From Arthrobacter sp. Y-9 (GTDB lineage: Bacteria > Actinomycetota > Actinomycetes > Actinomycetales > Micrococcaceae): a stretch of 64,000 bases of DNA. Within the stretch, counting starts at the first letter, position 1, and every line of letters begins with the position of its first letter. Shown here in pieces: positions 16,461-25,174 of this stretch. The stretch covers positions 2,852,001 to 2,916,000 of the forward strand of contig NZ_CP121463.1 of the NCBI RefSeq assembly GCF_029690065.1, read 5' to 3'. The notes under the pieces were generated by a model. It was given only the letters and a program-made list of their open reading frames with translations, made no database searches and was not told the origin of the DNA. The position numbers and the translations under genes were made by a program.

Positions 16461-17480
16461 ATGACAAAGATGGTGCGAGAACTTGGCACAACCGGACGGA
16501 TGGTTTCCCCGCTTGGGCTGGGATGCATGGGGATGAGCTGGGGTTACGCGGAGAGCAGCCGCAACGACGCCGAGTCCATGGCGGTGATCCGCACGGCGGT
16601 TGATCAGGGCGTCGACTTTTTCGACACAGCGCGCGTGTACGGCGACGGCCATAACGAACGACTCGTCGGCAGAGCGTTGAAAGAGCGGCCGGACGTCGTG
16701 ATCGCCACGAAGGGCGGTCTCGTCGTCGACGACCTTTCGACACACACGATGCGGCGGGAGGCCACTCCGGATTCACTGCGACGCCAGGTCGACGAAAGCA
16801 TGTCGCATCTGGGACGCGAAATCATCGACTTGTACTACCTTCACCGAGTCGACCCGACTGTCCCCCTTGAGGACAGCTGGGGCGCTCTGGCTGACATGGT
16901 CTCGCAGGGAAAGATTCGATGGCTCGGCCTGTCGGAGGTCAGCACAGTAGAAGCCGCGCGTGCCCATGCGATCCACCCCGTCACCGCGATCCAGTCAGAA
17001 CTGTCACTGTGGACCCGCGACGCTCAGGGGATCGCTTCGGCAGGCCATGACTTGCGGCCCGCGACTGCGGGGTCGGCGAGCACATCGGGCGGAGATGTGG
17101 TGAGCTGGACCGCAGACCACGGCGCAAGCTTCGTCCCCTTCGCACCTCTCGGCCGCGGCTTCCTGACTGACAGCATCGACGTCGGCAAGCTCGATGACGA
17201 CGATTTCCGCAAGACAAATCCGCGCTTTCAGCCAGAGGCGATGGAACACAACCGGTTCATCACCGCAACCGTGCGCCGGATCGCGACAGCACACGACGCG
17301 TCACCCGCGCAAGTCTCTTTGGCCTGGGCTCTGGGTCAAGGACCCCGCGTACTCCCGATTCCAGGAACCCGCACTCCACGCCACCTCATGGAAAACCTCG
17401 GAGCCATCGATGTCAGTCTCAGCGAGACCGACATCGCTGAGCTAGACGGCCTCGGGCCCGCACAGGGAAGCCGCTACTAG
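16461..17480 (+). CDS. Aldo/keto reductase
   Basis: A 339-residue NADPH-dependent aldo/keto reductase. The catalytic tetrad positions are visible: Asp and Tyr in FFDTARVYGDG, Lys in ATKGGLV, His in YYLHRVDP. The C-terminal NADP motif is IPGTRTPRHLMENLGA. Odd point: between ELSLWTRDA and VVSWTADHGASFVPFAPLG there are about 20 extra residues rich in Ala, Gly and Ser, encoded by what looks like a degenerate 44-nt tandem duplication. The 3' end shares a CTAG with the convergent PPTase gene. It is divergent from the MDR oxidoreductase. Probable role: reduction of a keto group in the locus product, or detoxification. Confidence 0.88.
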   Translation: MTKMVRELGTTGRMVSPLGLGCMGMSWGYAESSRNDAESMAVIRTAVDQGVDFFDTARVYGDGHNERLVGRALKERPDVVIATKGGLVVDDLSTHTMRREATPDSLRRQVDESMSHLGREIIDLYYLHRVDPTVPLEDSWGALADMVSQGKIRWLGLSEVSTVEAARAHAIHPVTAIQSELSLWTRDAQGIASAGHDLRPATAGSASTSGGDVVSWTADHGASFVPFAPLGRGFLTDSIDVGKLDDDDFRKTNPRFQPEAMEHNRFITATVRRIATAHDASPAQVSLAWALGQGPRVLPIPGTRTPRHLMENLGAIDVSLSETDIAELDGLGPAQGSRY

Positions 17481-18205
17481 ACAGCACCCATCCCAGAACC
17501 CGGTACCACCAATCTGACGCTCACGGGACCCGCACCCTGCACCGCGACGGAGACGGTTGAACCCGTATCGAGGGTCGTCGTGTGCACAGCGTATGTTGAG
17601 CCATCGGCCACCGCCCAGACGTTTCCGCCCGCTGCTGTCCCAGCGATCGAGAGGCCCGAGATGCCGAGGCCCAGGCCTCGCCCGTCGGCCTTCGCGAGGG
17701 CTTCATAGACCGTCCAAGCCTCCACCGGCGTGAGAAAGCGGGGGCTTGGCGCCGATATCGGCGTCAAGAGGAGCTCGACGGCCGGCGGGATGACCCGCTC
17801 GCGGGACTCGATGTCCAAGCCGATGCTTCGTCGAAAGGAAAAAGCGACCCCGACGGACGACGAGTCATGTGCGATCGACACAGTGAGATCCGCGCGGCGC
17901 TCGTCGCCCAGGACGAGAACAGGTTTGCCGTGCTGAGCTCTTGCAAGTGCAGGGATCTCGGTTGACGTCAGCGATGCCCATAGCTCAGCCACGACGTCGA
18001 CCATCTCGGCGGCGACCTGAGATTCCACACGAACGGAACGAGCACTCGGCGCCGACGGTCCCACGCCACGGGACCAGTCCTCACCCTGCGTCCGTCCAAT
18101 CACCCATAGAAGTGCATCGACGCGGCTATGAAACAAGTCCTCCAACGCTGTGCCCAATGCCGTTCGACAGTTCCGGGACGAGGGCCGCAGTGCGCTATTC
18201 GCCAT
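17477..18205 (-). CDS. 4'-phosphopantetheinyl transferase superfamily protein
   Basis: A 242-residue PPTase that would transfer the phosphopantetheine arm of CoA to the Ser of an acyl carrier protein. Metal-binding residues are visible in SIGLDIESRERV (Asp131, Glu133) and the catalytic WTVYEALAKADG stretch (Trp164, Glu168, Lys172), in the usual order and spacing for Sfp/AcpS-type enzymes. The final 60 residues (after about 180) form a beta-rich tail. ATG 18205 overlaps the end of marR by 11 bp, so the two are one operon. The obvious partner is the ACP at 21708-21959. It is more divergent at the N-terminus than typical Sfp proteins. Confidence 0.82.
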   Translation of the reverse strand: MANSALRPSSRNCRTALGTALEDLFHSRVDALLWVIGRTQGEDWSRGVGPSAPSARSVRVESQVAAEMVDVVAELWASLTSTEIPALARAQHGKPVLVLGDERRADLTVSIAHDSSSVGVAFSFRRSIGLDIESRERVIPPAVELLLTPISAPSPRFLTPVEAWTVYEALAKADGRGLGLGISGLSIAGTAAGGNVWAVADGSTYAVHTTTLDTGSTVSVAVQGAGPVSVRLVVPGSGMGAV

Positions 18206-18707
18206 CCTGATCGCGCACCGCTGACGCCGCGCGCAGAAGCAGTTCCTTCCAGACGGCCACCTCGCTCTCGGTGAATGCGTCCCGCAGCCGCTGTTCCACA
18301 GCCCGGGCACTGGCATCAGCTCTCAGCACCAGCGCTTCGCCGCTCGGCGTCAACGACACCAGGAGGACCTTGGAATGGATCTCTGAATGAACACGGTCCA
18401 CGAGCCTCTTGGCCTCAAGCTTCGACAGGACTGTGGCCATCGTCTGAGGCGTCACAGCGGCCGTACGGGCCAGCATCGCCGCCGACTGTTCGGGAACGTA
18501 GTACAGCGCCATCAAGGTCGCGTACTGCGCCACACTCAGATCAAAATCACGGAGAGCCCGTGCCTTCTCGGCCATGAGTGTCTGCTCTGCGAGTTTCAGA
18601 TAGGTGCCGAGCCTGGAGTCCAGGTCCTCCTCGAACGCGGTCTGGCCGCGTCGCGGAGCCGACAGCCGCGGTTGATCGGAAGTGCTCTTCGCGTTCGTAG
18701 CAGGCAT
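18195..18707 (-). CDS. MarR-family transcriptional regulator
   Basis: A 170-residue winged-helix dimeric regulator with an unusually long polar N-terminal tail (1-28). The recognition part reads SAAMLARTAAVTPQTMATVL, and the wing is LVDRVHSEIHSKVLLVSLTP. It precedes and overlaps the PPTase gene. It is the only regulator inside the accessory locus, so it is the best candidate to bind the palindromes at 16431-16446 and 25175-25190; a weaker copy (18698-18713) spans its own start codon, which suggests autorepression. Ligand unknown, possibly the locus product. Confidence 0.9.
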   Translation of the reverse strand: MPATNAKSTSDQPRLSAPRRGQTAFEEDLDSRLGTYLKLAEQTLMAEKARALRDFDLSVAQYATLMALYYVPEQSAAMLARTAAVTPQTMATVLSKLEAKRLVDRVHSEIHSKVLLVSLTPSGEALVLRADASARAVEQRLRDAFTESEVAVWKELLLRAASAVRDQDGE

Positions 18708-18713
18708 CTTATT
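18698..18713. promoter_or_regulatory. Weak third copy of the locus palindrome over the marR start
   Basis: TAGCAGGCATCTTATT agrees with TAGCAGACATCTGATA (16431-16446) at about 13 of 16 positions, but its own symmetry is poor. The ATG of marR (complement at 18705-18707) lies inside it. A further half-site, GCAGATG on the minus strand, occurs about 15-20 bp upstream. Binding is a guess. Confidence 0.35.
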
Positions 18714-18770
18714 ATGCTACCGCATCTGCTTCTTCACAGGCCTGTGGCACAAACTGAAGATCGAATTCCG

Positions 18771-19793
18771 CTAGTTTAGACCGATTGGCGCTGACGCAAG
18801 CGCGTGGCCACTCTTACGTCCAAGAATTCCATTCTTCACCAGCGCCTTCAGCAGAGGGGCCGGCCGCAGGGAAAGATCGGATTCGCGCTCGGCCAAAGAC
18901 TCCTGGATTGCCAGAACCACATCCAGCCCGATCAGGTCGGCCAGCCGCGATGGACCCAGCGGTAACCGATATAGCTTGCGCATGTGCTGATCCAGGGCCC
19001 GGATATCAACACCGCGCGAAATCTCCCCGAAGAAATCATTCAGATACGGAATCAGGACTCGATTCACCACGAACCCGGGAGTGTCGGGCACCACGGTGGG
19101 CGACTTCCCGAGCCGTCGGCACAGCCCGGCCACACGGTCCAGTGCCTCACGTGGCGCGTTCCCTTGAATCAACTCGACGAGTGGGTTGGTGCTGGCCGGA
19201 TTGAAGAAGTGCGCACCAACCAGGACAAGGCGATCCCCGAGCCGACGCTGGAGTTCCGTGATCGACAGGCTCGATGTCGTCGTGGCGAAGACCGGGGGCG
19301 GGCCCGGGTTCATCCGCCATACGTCTTCTAGGACCTCGACCTTGGCTGCAGGATCCTCAGCGATCGCTTCGATGATCACATCGCTGCGGCTTACAACCTG
19401 AAGGTCTGATCCAACGTAAATCCCAGCCGTTCGTCCACCCGCGGCTGTCCTCAGTGCCTCTCCAACGGCCGCCAACCTGGGGCCTTCGCGGCGGCCGTAC
19501 ACGGCCACGGAGATGCCGGCGTGCGCGACCGCCTGAGCAATACCGACCCCCATCGTGCCGGCCCCGAGGACACCTACTCGTTTGATGTTCTCCAGTGGTT
19601 GCTCGAAGGCCCCGGAGAATGATCCGGCAGCATCAGTTCCCAGGCTGACTGATGCCGGGATTCCGCAACCTAAGAACAGTGTGTGCGCGATGGTTGGAAG
19701 AGACAGCCCTGTCGAGCGCGAAACGTCGATGGTTCTCGAGCGCAGCCCATGGACGAGCCGGTCCGCTATGGCCGCGGTGGCCATCGAAGTCAT
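18771..19793 (-). CDS. 3-hydroxyacyl-CoA dehydrogenase family protein with N-terminal extension
   Basis: A 340-residue NAD-dependent dehydrogenase of the FadB/HBDH type, oxidising or reducing a 3-hydroxy/3-oxo acyl thioester. The Rossmann motif VGVLGAGTMGVGIAQ starts near residue 73, the catalytic His lies in LVGAHFFNPA, and the C-terminal helical domain has PGFVVNRVLIPYLND and SRLADLIGLDVV. Odd point: the first 70 residues (with TIAHTLFLGCGIPASVSLG) precede the Rossmann fold and match nothing I recognise. The ATG overlaps the phosphatase stop by 4 bp, which supports this long start. Last gene of the seven-gene operon. Confidence 0.83.
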   Translation of the reverse strand: MTSMATAAIADRLVHGLRSRTIDVSRSTGLSLPTIAHTLFLGCGIPASVSLGTDAAGSFSGAFEQPLENIKRVGVLGAGTMGVGIAQAVAHAGISVAVYGRREGPRLAAVGEALRTAAGGRTAGIYVGSDLQVVSRSDVIIEAIAEDPAAKVEVLEDVWRMNPGPPPVFATTTSSLSITELQRRLGDRLVLVGAHFFNPASTNPLVELIQGNAPREALDRVAGLCRRLGKSPTVVPDTPGFVVNRVLIPYLNDFFGEISRGVDIRALDQHMRKLYRLPLGPSRLADLIGLDVVLAIQESLAERESDLSLRPAPLLKALVKNGILGRKSGHALASAPIGLN

Positions 19794-20482
19794 CGCTCCT
19801 CCAGATCGTTGCAGAAGGTGAGGGTCGGCCAGCCGTGCTGCCGAGCCATGTCACGCATGGTGGCGTCGGGGCGAACGACGTACGGTCTCCGCGCACTGGA
19901 AAGCAGCGGGGCGTCTGAAGGATGATCGCCGTACGCCCAGGTGCGCCGAGGATCGATGAAGTGCTCGCTGACGGCCTGCGTGAAGGCGTCCCGCTTGCCC
20001 TCGCCGATTCTGGAGACGAGGACCTCACCGGTGAGTCGCCCGTCGGAGACCTGCAAGATGGTTCCATACACGCCGTCGACCTTGAGCGCAGAAGCCAGAG
20101 GGGCCAGGCAGGGGTGGAACGACCCGGAAATGAGGAAGACCAGGTCCCCGCATCTTCGGTGCGCCTCAAGACGGCGAAGGGTCTCCTCGACGTAGAAGTC
20201 AGGCTGGTGCCTCACCCGCGCGAACCAGGCGCGGCCGGCCGCTTCCACGTCCGCAAGGGACTCGTCCTTCCAGAGCCGGTAGTATCTTCGGTTGCCGTCA
20301 GCACGTGGAGTCGTTCCCAGACCCTGCTGAAAGCGGTCCCAGGGCCGGATGCCTGCGTCTGAACCGAAGTAGTGGTTGAGGAACGACTGCATGGTCTTCA
20401 GGTTGACGAGGGTTTCATCCACGTCGAAGAACGCAGCCGACCGACGATGGCGCTGCTCGTTCGCTATCACAAGAGTCCTCAC
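19790..20482 (-). CDS. HAD-IB family phosphatase
   Basis: A 230-residue haloacid-dehalogenase phosphatase of the SerB-like IB subfamily. Motif I is FFDVDETLVN (Asp20 nucleophile, Asp22), motif II is in LVFLISGSFHP, and motif III/IV is TWAYGDHPSDAPLL. A helical cap lies between 30 and 110. In the A-factor-type butyrolactone pathway a phosphatase removes the phosphate introduced with dihydroxyacetone phosphate; this gene is a candidate for that step, by context only. It overlaps genes on both sides by 4 bp. Confidence 0.87.
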   Translation of the reverse strand: MRTLVIANEQRHRRSAAFFDVDETLVNLKTMQSFLNHYFGSDAGIRPWDRFQQGLGTTPRADGNRRYYRLWKDESLADVEAAGRAWFARVRHQPDFYVEETLRRLEAHRRCGDLVFLISGSFHPCLAPLASALKVDGVYGTILQVSDGRLTGEVLVSRIGEGKRDAFTQAVSEHFIDPRRTWAYGDHPSDAPLLSSARRPYVVRPDATMRDMARQHGWPTLTFCNDLEER

Positions 20483-21711
20483 GGAGTCAGAGCGAGGGCG
20501 ACGTTATGCCCGCCGAAACCGGCAGACAAGGTGACCGCAACGCCTGATGCAAGTTCCCGGCTCTGACCGGTCACGAGGTCGATCGAGAAGGCGGCGTCGA
20601 CGCGCTCGGTGTTTGCTGTGGGCGGGATCGTACGCTTCGAGAGGGTCAACGCCGTCACCGCGGCTTCGATCGCACCGGCCGCCGCCAGGGTGTGCCCGGT
20701 GACGCCCTTGACAGAGGTCACCGGGACGCCCGAGCCGAACAGATCGCGGATCGCCGCCGCTTCCGACGCGTCATTGAGCGGAGTCGACGTGCCATGCGCG
20801 TTCACATGGGTCACCTCGCTCAGGCCCAAGCCAGCGTCCACTTCAACAGCTTCCAGGATGGCACGCCGGATGCCGTCGCCGGACGGATCCGGGGCCGTGA
20901 CATGCTGGGCATCCGTGCTCGAGCCGAACCCGGAAACGTGGGCGTAAACCCGGGCCCCACGCGATCGCGCCGCCTCTGCCGATTCCAGGATCAGAACTCC
21001 CGCACCTTCAGCGGGCACGAAACCGGCGCGGTCAGCCGAGAACGGTCGCGATGCAGACTCCACGGGTTTCCCGAGCTTGCTGAGCGCTCCCATGTTGTTG
21101 AGAGCTGCGAGGTTGATGTCTGTCAGGGCGCTCTCCGCGCCACCAACGATCACGACATCGCACCGACCTTGTCGCAGAAGGTCACGGCCCTGGCCGATCG
21201 CCGACGTGCCGGACGCGCAGGCCGTCGCGACCGTGAACGCGGGCCCGCGCACCTTGAATTCGATTGCGAGCGTGCCAGCCAGCATGTTCGGCATGGCAGA
21301 TGGGATCAACAGCGGCGACACACCGTTTGGGCCGTCGTTCGACATCGCTTCCGCAGCCCTGTCGTAGACCTCCGCTCCGCCCAGCGAGTTCCCCATCACC
21401 AGCCCGACGCGGAAACCGTCCCAGCGTGTCGGCTCAAGGCCACTGTCGTTGAGGGCTTCACGGGTCGCGAGGATCGCAAGCTGAACGAACCGGGCCAACC
21501 GCCAGGCTTTTGCCGGTCCGAACTCCGCCCGCGGATCGAAGTCAGGAACGACGGCGACCGGCAGGACCGTGGATCCGTCACCGATCGTGCGATCGTGTGC
21601 TTCAGTTCGCGCGGCGGAGAGAATAGTGCTCCACGTCGTCGAGGCCGTGAGGCCGGCCGGGGTGACCAGACCGATGCCAGTAATGGCGGCGTCGAAACGA
21701 TCACTCGTCAT
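20479..21711 (-). CDS. Beta-ketoacyl-ACP synthase, FabF/KAS II type
   Basis: A 410-residue elongating ketosynthase. The catalytic triad is complete: Cys165 in VATACASGTS, His306 in HVNAHGTSTPLND, and His340 in VKGVTGHTLAAAGA. It condenses a malonyl-ACP extender with an acyl starter. It overlaps the ACP gene by 4 bp upstream and the phosphatase gene downstream. Tight coupling with a dedicated ACP, and separation from housekeeping fab genes, indicates a specialised acyl-chain pathway and not primary fatty-acid synthesis. Confidence 0.93.
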   Translation of the reverse strand: MTSDRFDAAITGIGLVTPAGLTASTTWSTILSAARTEAHDRTIGDGSTVLPVAVVPDFDPRAEFGPAKAWRLARFVQLAILATREALNDSGLEPTRWDGFRVGLVMGNSLGGAEVYDRAAEAMSNDGPNGVSPLLIPSAMPNMLAGTLAIEFKVRGPAFTVATACASGTSAIGQGRDLLRQGRCDVVIVGGAESALTDINLAALNNMGALSKLGKPVESASRPFSADRAGFVPAEGAGVLILESAEAARSRGARVYAHVSGFGSSTDAQHVTAPDPSGDGIRRAILEAVEVDAGLGLSEVTHVNAHGTSTPLNDASEAAAIRDLFGSGVPVTSVKGVTGHTLAAAGAIEAAVTALTLSKRTIPPTANTERVDAAFSIDLVTGQSRELASGVAVTLSAGFGGHNVALALTP

Positions 21712-21959
21712 CGCGATGCACCAGCGCGCTCGGCAATCAGATTCACAACCTGATCGATCGTGTGGTGCGGAAGAATGATTCCGGTTTCGATGGTGGCACC
21801 GAAACTCTTCTGAACATCGAGAAGCATCTCGACGAGAGCTAGGGAATCCAGTCCAAGGTCATCCATCGTCGAGGAGGCGTTCGCGGTCTCTTCGACGGGC
21901 ACACCGAACTTCTCGGTGAGGATGGTCAGGAAGGAGTCGTGGATGGTCGGCATGGGCAT
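21708..21959 (-). CDS. Acyl carrier protein
   Basis: An acidic 83-residue carrier protein. The phosphopantetheine attachment site is Ser39 in DDLGLDSLALVEML, and helices I and III match the family (IHDSFLTILTEKFGV; TIDQVVNLIAERAG). Start options are ATG 21959 and ATG 21953. It sits between the fabH-like and fabF-like genes and is the likely substrate of the PPTase at 17477. Carries the growing chain for the locus ketosynthases. Confidence 0.93.
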   Translation of the reverse strand: MPMPTIHDSFLTILTEKFGVPVEETANASSTMDDLGLDSLALVEMLLDVQKSFGATIETGIILPHHTIDQVVNLIAERAGASR

Positions 21960-21969
21960 GTTCCTTTGT

Positions 21970-22959
21970 TCAGATGGTGAAGGTGGTATCCGGAGCGGTG
22001 AGCGTCGCTGCACCCCAGGTCGCTCCGCCTCCGAAGGCAGCGAGCGCGATCCGTTGTCCCCGAGTGATCGTGTTGCTCCTCAGAGCCTCGTCGAGGGCGA
22101 TCGGGATGGAAGCCGCAGCCGTGTTGCCCACGCGGCGGAGGTTCATCCGGACCCTACTGGCGGGCAGATCGAGTCGGTCGGCCACCGCTGCGAGAATCCG
22201 GGCGTTTGCCTGGTGCCCGACGAAGTGATCGACCTCCTCGACATCCCAGCCGGCACTGGTCAAGGCGATCTGAGCAGCCTCCTGCATGCGGACCACGGCA
22301 TTGAGGAAGACCGCCTGACCTTGCATGTGGAAGTAAGGGTCCATTGACCCGGGGGCACTCCCGACTGCGGCGCCCTCGGCTCGGATCAAGTCGGCCAGAG
22401 CGCCGTCACTGCGCAGGACGATTTCTCCGATCGCCCCGGGATCCTCGGCATGGCCGGCCTCGATGATGACTGCACCTGCCCCATCTCCGAACAAGGGCAC
22501 CGTGGTCCGGTCATTGGGGTCGAGGAGGCGGGTGAAGGTCTCCGCCGCCACGATCAGGACGCGGTCGGCAGCGCCTGAGCAGACGGCGTTCCGGGCAGCG
22601 GCGAGCGCGTATAAGAACCCACTGCACACTGCGGCGATGTCAAATGCGGGGATCGTACCGAGCCCGAGCCGAGACGCGACCTCCGGGGCCATCGCCGGGC
22701 AGGCCCTGTCGGGTGTCGTGGTAGCCAAGATCAGCTGGTCGATGGAACGCCCGGACGGCAACTGTTCGAGCGCTCGTTCTGCGGCGGCGGCGGCTAGGTC
22801 CCTCGTGGTTTCGTGCGTGGCGACGTGCCGCTGGAGGATGCCCGTGCGTTGACGAATCCAATCGTCCGAGGTGTCCATCCGCATCGAGAGCATCTCATTG
22901 GTCTCCACGTGCAAGGGCAGCGCGCTTCCGGTTGCGACAAGGACTGCTCCACGACTCAT
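21970..22959 (-). CDS. Beta-ketoacyl-ACP synthase III, FabH type
   Basis: A 329-residue initiating ketosynthase that condenses an acyl-CoA starter with malonyl-ACP. All three catalytic residues are present: Cys112 in IAAVCSGFLYAL, His248 in FVGHQANARI, Asn278 in VGNTAAASIPIA. The N-terminal WIRQRTGI signature and the C-terminal LAAFGGGATWGA are typical. It overlaps the KSIII-like gene by 4 bp and is followed after 10 bp by the ACP. Likely sets the starter unit of the pathway. Confidence 0.93.
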   Translation of the reverse strand: MSRGAVLVATGSALPLHVETNEMLSMRMDTSDDWIRQRTGILQRHVATHETTRDLAAAAAERALEQLPSGRSIDQLILATTTPDRACPAMAPEVASRLGLGTIPAFDIAAVCSGFLYALAAARNAVCSGAADRVLIVAAETFTRLLDPNDRTTVPLFGDGAGAVIIEAGHAEDPGAIGEIVLRSDGALADLIRAEGAAVGSAPGSMDPYFHMQGQAVFLNAVVRMQEAAQIALTSAGWDVEEVDHFVGHQANARILAAVADRLDLPASRVRMNLRRVGNTAAASIPIALDEALRSNTITRGQRIALAAFGGGATWGAATLTAPDTTFTI

Positions 22960-24038
22960 GCAGACACCGCCGTCCGCTCATCTTCAGCGACCGATCTCCC
23001 TGAACTTCTGAGGTCACCGAGGCGAACAGCCACACAGGAGACCGTGAACCCGGCCCCTGCGCAGATGAAAAGACCGATGTCGTCGATCGCATGGACGCCA
23101 TGGGAGAGCATGTCGTGGAGGTTGGCCAGAGTGTCTCCCGCGCCGAGGTGACCAGAGTCATCACCCAGATACACGAGGGGCTTCGGCGTCAGCTTACGGA
23201 TCGCTGGAGCGTAGATGTCACCCACGACTTTCCTGCCGACGCGGGGAAGCGCGATGAACCGTAGCCGATCAGACTCCACCGGGATCCCGGCGTCGGCAAG
23301 GCTCCGCGTGATCACTGACCGCAGCGCGTCGACCATATCAGCAGCGAACGATTCTGCACGCCCCGGAGTGTGCAAGTGCGCCTTCTTGGTCCGGCGTACA
23401 TCGATGGTGTCGCGAGCCTCTCCCGGCTTCCAGGTGAAAGGATCCACACCGCGGTGGAGGCCTTCACCGGAAAGAACCACGCTGGTGGCCGTGGAGAGAA
23501 TTTCAGGGAGCCTGTCATCGGCTGACTTCGTCAAGACCACGGCAGCGCCCGCGTCACCGTACCAGAGCGTGGAATCGCTGTTCCAGCGATCGAAATCGCC
23601 GTCGAAGATGTCCGAGGTTGACACCAGCGCGGCACGGCACGCGGGATCGACAGCCATTCGCGCCAGTGCAATCTCTAGGGCTGTCTCTCCCCCATTGCAC
23701 ATGGTCTGCACGCCGATCGGAAGGGCGGCGTGAGCGCCCAGCTGATCGGCGAGGTAATGCGCGGGAGACCAGAAGTCATGACCTTGGTGATGAATCCAGG
23801 CATGGGCGATAAGGCCGATCCCGTCGTTGTCGACGTGGGCCGACGAGATCGCCGTCGCCGCAGCCTTCAATGCCAGAAGCGGCGGTCCAGGTTCCTGTGC
23901 TGCGGGGAGTCGATTGACGCCGACGTCTCGGGCCACCTCTTGCGTGACGATGCCTTGCTGAACAGCGGTCGCGGTGTCGATGGTGGGCGCCAGGACGAGG
24001 GCGGTGGCGGCGATGCGCACGCCCGGGGGCATCTTCAA
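22956..24038 (-). CDS. KSIII-like (ketosynthase III family) protein with atypical active site
   Basis: A 360-residue thiolase-fold protein. Cys114 (GVQTMCNGGETALEIA) occupies the KAS III nucleophile position. The region that normally reads HQANxR has ALPRVGRKV (about 263-271), so the usual His is absent, and the GNTSAAS Asn region reads GDDSGHLGAGD (292-302). Such KSIII-like proteins (CerJ and related) often act as acyltransferases or starter selectors instead of decarboxylating ketosynthases. It lies between the afsA-like and fabH-like genes with 4-bp overlaps on both sides. An acyl-transfer role is inferred. Confidence 0.82.
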   Translation of the reverse strand: MKMPPGVRIAATALVLAPTIDTATAVQQGIVTQEVARDVGVNRLPAAQEPGPPLLALKAAATAISSAHVDNDGIGLIAHAWIHHQGHDFWSPAHYLADQLGAHAALPIGVQTMCNGGETALEIALARMAVDPACRAALVSTSDIFDGDFDRWNSDSTLWYGDAGAAVVLTKSADDRLPEILSTATSVVLSGEGLHRGVDPFTWKPGEARDTIDVRRTKKAHLHTPGRAESFAADMVDALRSVITRSLADAGIPVESDRLRFIALPRVGRKVVGDIYAPAIRKLTPKPLVYLGDDSGHLGAGDTLANLHDMLSHGVHAIDDIGLFICAGAGFTVSCVAVRLGDLRSSGRSVAEDERTAVSA

Positions 24039-25003
24039 TGGGTCTCCTGAGAAGTGAATGGGGTGAGGTGTTTCTCAAATCCGAGGTGGATCGTCGCAAC
24101 GACCGCGCCACTTTGGCGGATCTCTATGAGGTGACTGCTCGAGCCGGCCGGAGCGTCCTTGCCACCGCGAACTGACAACACCGCGGGCATGTCCAGCTCC
24201 ACGTAGTTAGAGAACTCACCGCGGAACCAGACCAGGCACTGCTGCTCGGGACCGTGGGAGGGTTCACTGAGCCCCACCAGCTGTCGCGCGGCGTCCGTGA
24301 GAGCCATGGCTGGAGCATGGTCTTGCGGATGGTCGAAGATGCTCCAGTTGCGCACGGGCAGACGGAGTACACCCATGAGCGAGGAGCCTCGGCCTACGGC
24401 TTGAGTGATGAGCACGTTGTCGGGGTGCGTCCGGCCAACCGCCCATGGTTCGATCGTGGAGGGGGTGTCACTCAGACTAAGGCTGGAAGGGGCCGGTGTC
24501 CCTGAAGACCGGGTGGACCTCAAATACTGGTACGTCTCCTCGGTAAGGAACATCACGTCGAACGACATCGTGCCGACCAGCGTCTTTCCGTCTGCCCGAA
24601 AGAGCTCGACGGTACTGGCCACTGAACGGACCTGCTGCCGACGGGTTTGATGCTCTCGGAGCGTGACCCACACCTGTACCTCAAGGGGAGGATCGTCCTG
24701 CGAGGGCCTGGCATCGAGGGGGAAACTGCCTTCCCACTGACGGAGCACGAAATGCGTGCCGAACGGGATCTTCCATTCGAGGTGGGCTGCGGCTGTGACA
24801 GCCTGCCGACAGACCTCCATCAGACCGAGGATGTCAACCGGCCCCGCGGTGTCTCCGTAATAGCTGTGGCTCGCCGGCAATTGAGCCGTGCACCACCCGG
24901 TAGTCATGTCCACTTCAGTGATGAAAACCTCGTGCACCTGCCTTCGGTGGACCAAATGTCGGTCAATTGTTCGGCTGCTTCTCGGTTGCAGAACCGCGGT
25001 CAT
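24035..25003 (-). CDS. AfsA-type A-factor biosynthesis hotdog protein
   Basis: A 322-residue protein with two hotdog-like halves. The family hallmark HLVHRRQVHEVFITEV is at about 16-31; the second half starts near 200 (RTHPDNVLITQAVG) and ends with SGAVVATIHLGFEK. AfsA proteins join a beta-ketoacyl thioester to dihydroxyacetone phosphate as the first committed step of gamma-butyrolactone signal synthesis in Streptomyces. ATG 25003 has a GAGAGGGAAG ribosome-binding sequence upstream. It is the first gene of the seven-gene operon and has its own TTGACA-type promoter. AfsA homologues also occur in non-butyrolactone pathways. Confidence 0.88.
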   Translation of the reverse strand: MTAVLQPRSSRTIDRHLVHRRQVHEVFITEVDMTTGWCTAQLPASHSYYGDTAGPVDILGLMEVCRQAVTAAAHLEWKIPFGTHFVLRQWEGSFPLDARPSQDDPPLEVQVWVTLREHQTRRQQVRSVASTVELFRADGKTLVGTMSFDVMFLTEETYQYLRSTRSSGTPAPSSLSLSDTPSTIEPWAVGRTHPDNVLITQAVGRGSSLMGVLRLPVRNWSIFDHPQDHAPAMALTDAARQLVGLSEPSHGPEQQCLVWFRGEFSNYVELDMPAVLSVRGGKDAPAGSSSHLIEIRQSGAVVATIHLGFEKHLTPFTSQETH

Positions 25004-25087
25004 GTCTTCCCTCTCAGAGCTCAGGTCACGCAACGGTTCAGCTCTGCGCAGGATCTAAACAGTTGGTTGCTACGTACCAGCGCTCTG

Positions 25088-25116
25088 ATATTGGCGCGCG
25101 CCTTGTCGCATGTCAA
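25088..25116 (-). promoter_or_regulatory. Sigma70-type promoter of the afsA-like operon
   Basis: On the minus strand: -35 TTGACA (complement of 25111-25116), 17-bp spacer, -10 CAATAT (complement of 25088-25093). The expected start is near 25081, leaving a leader of about 78 nt before ATG 25003. The -35 is a perfect consensus, which stands out in this GC-rich DNA. Confidence 0.6.
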
Positions 25117-25174
25117 GTCCATTTTCGCTCCCCGGCTCTGGCCTCAATCCTCAGTTGATACGGTTACTGATATA

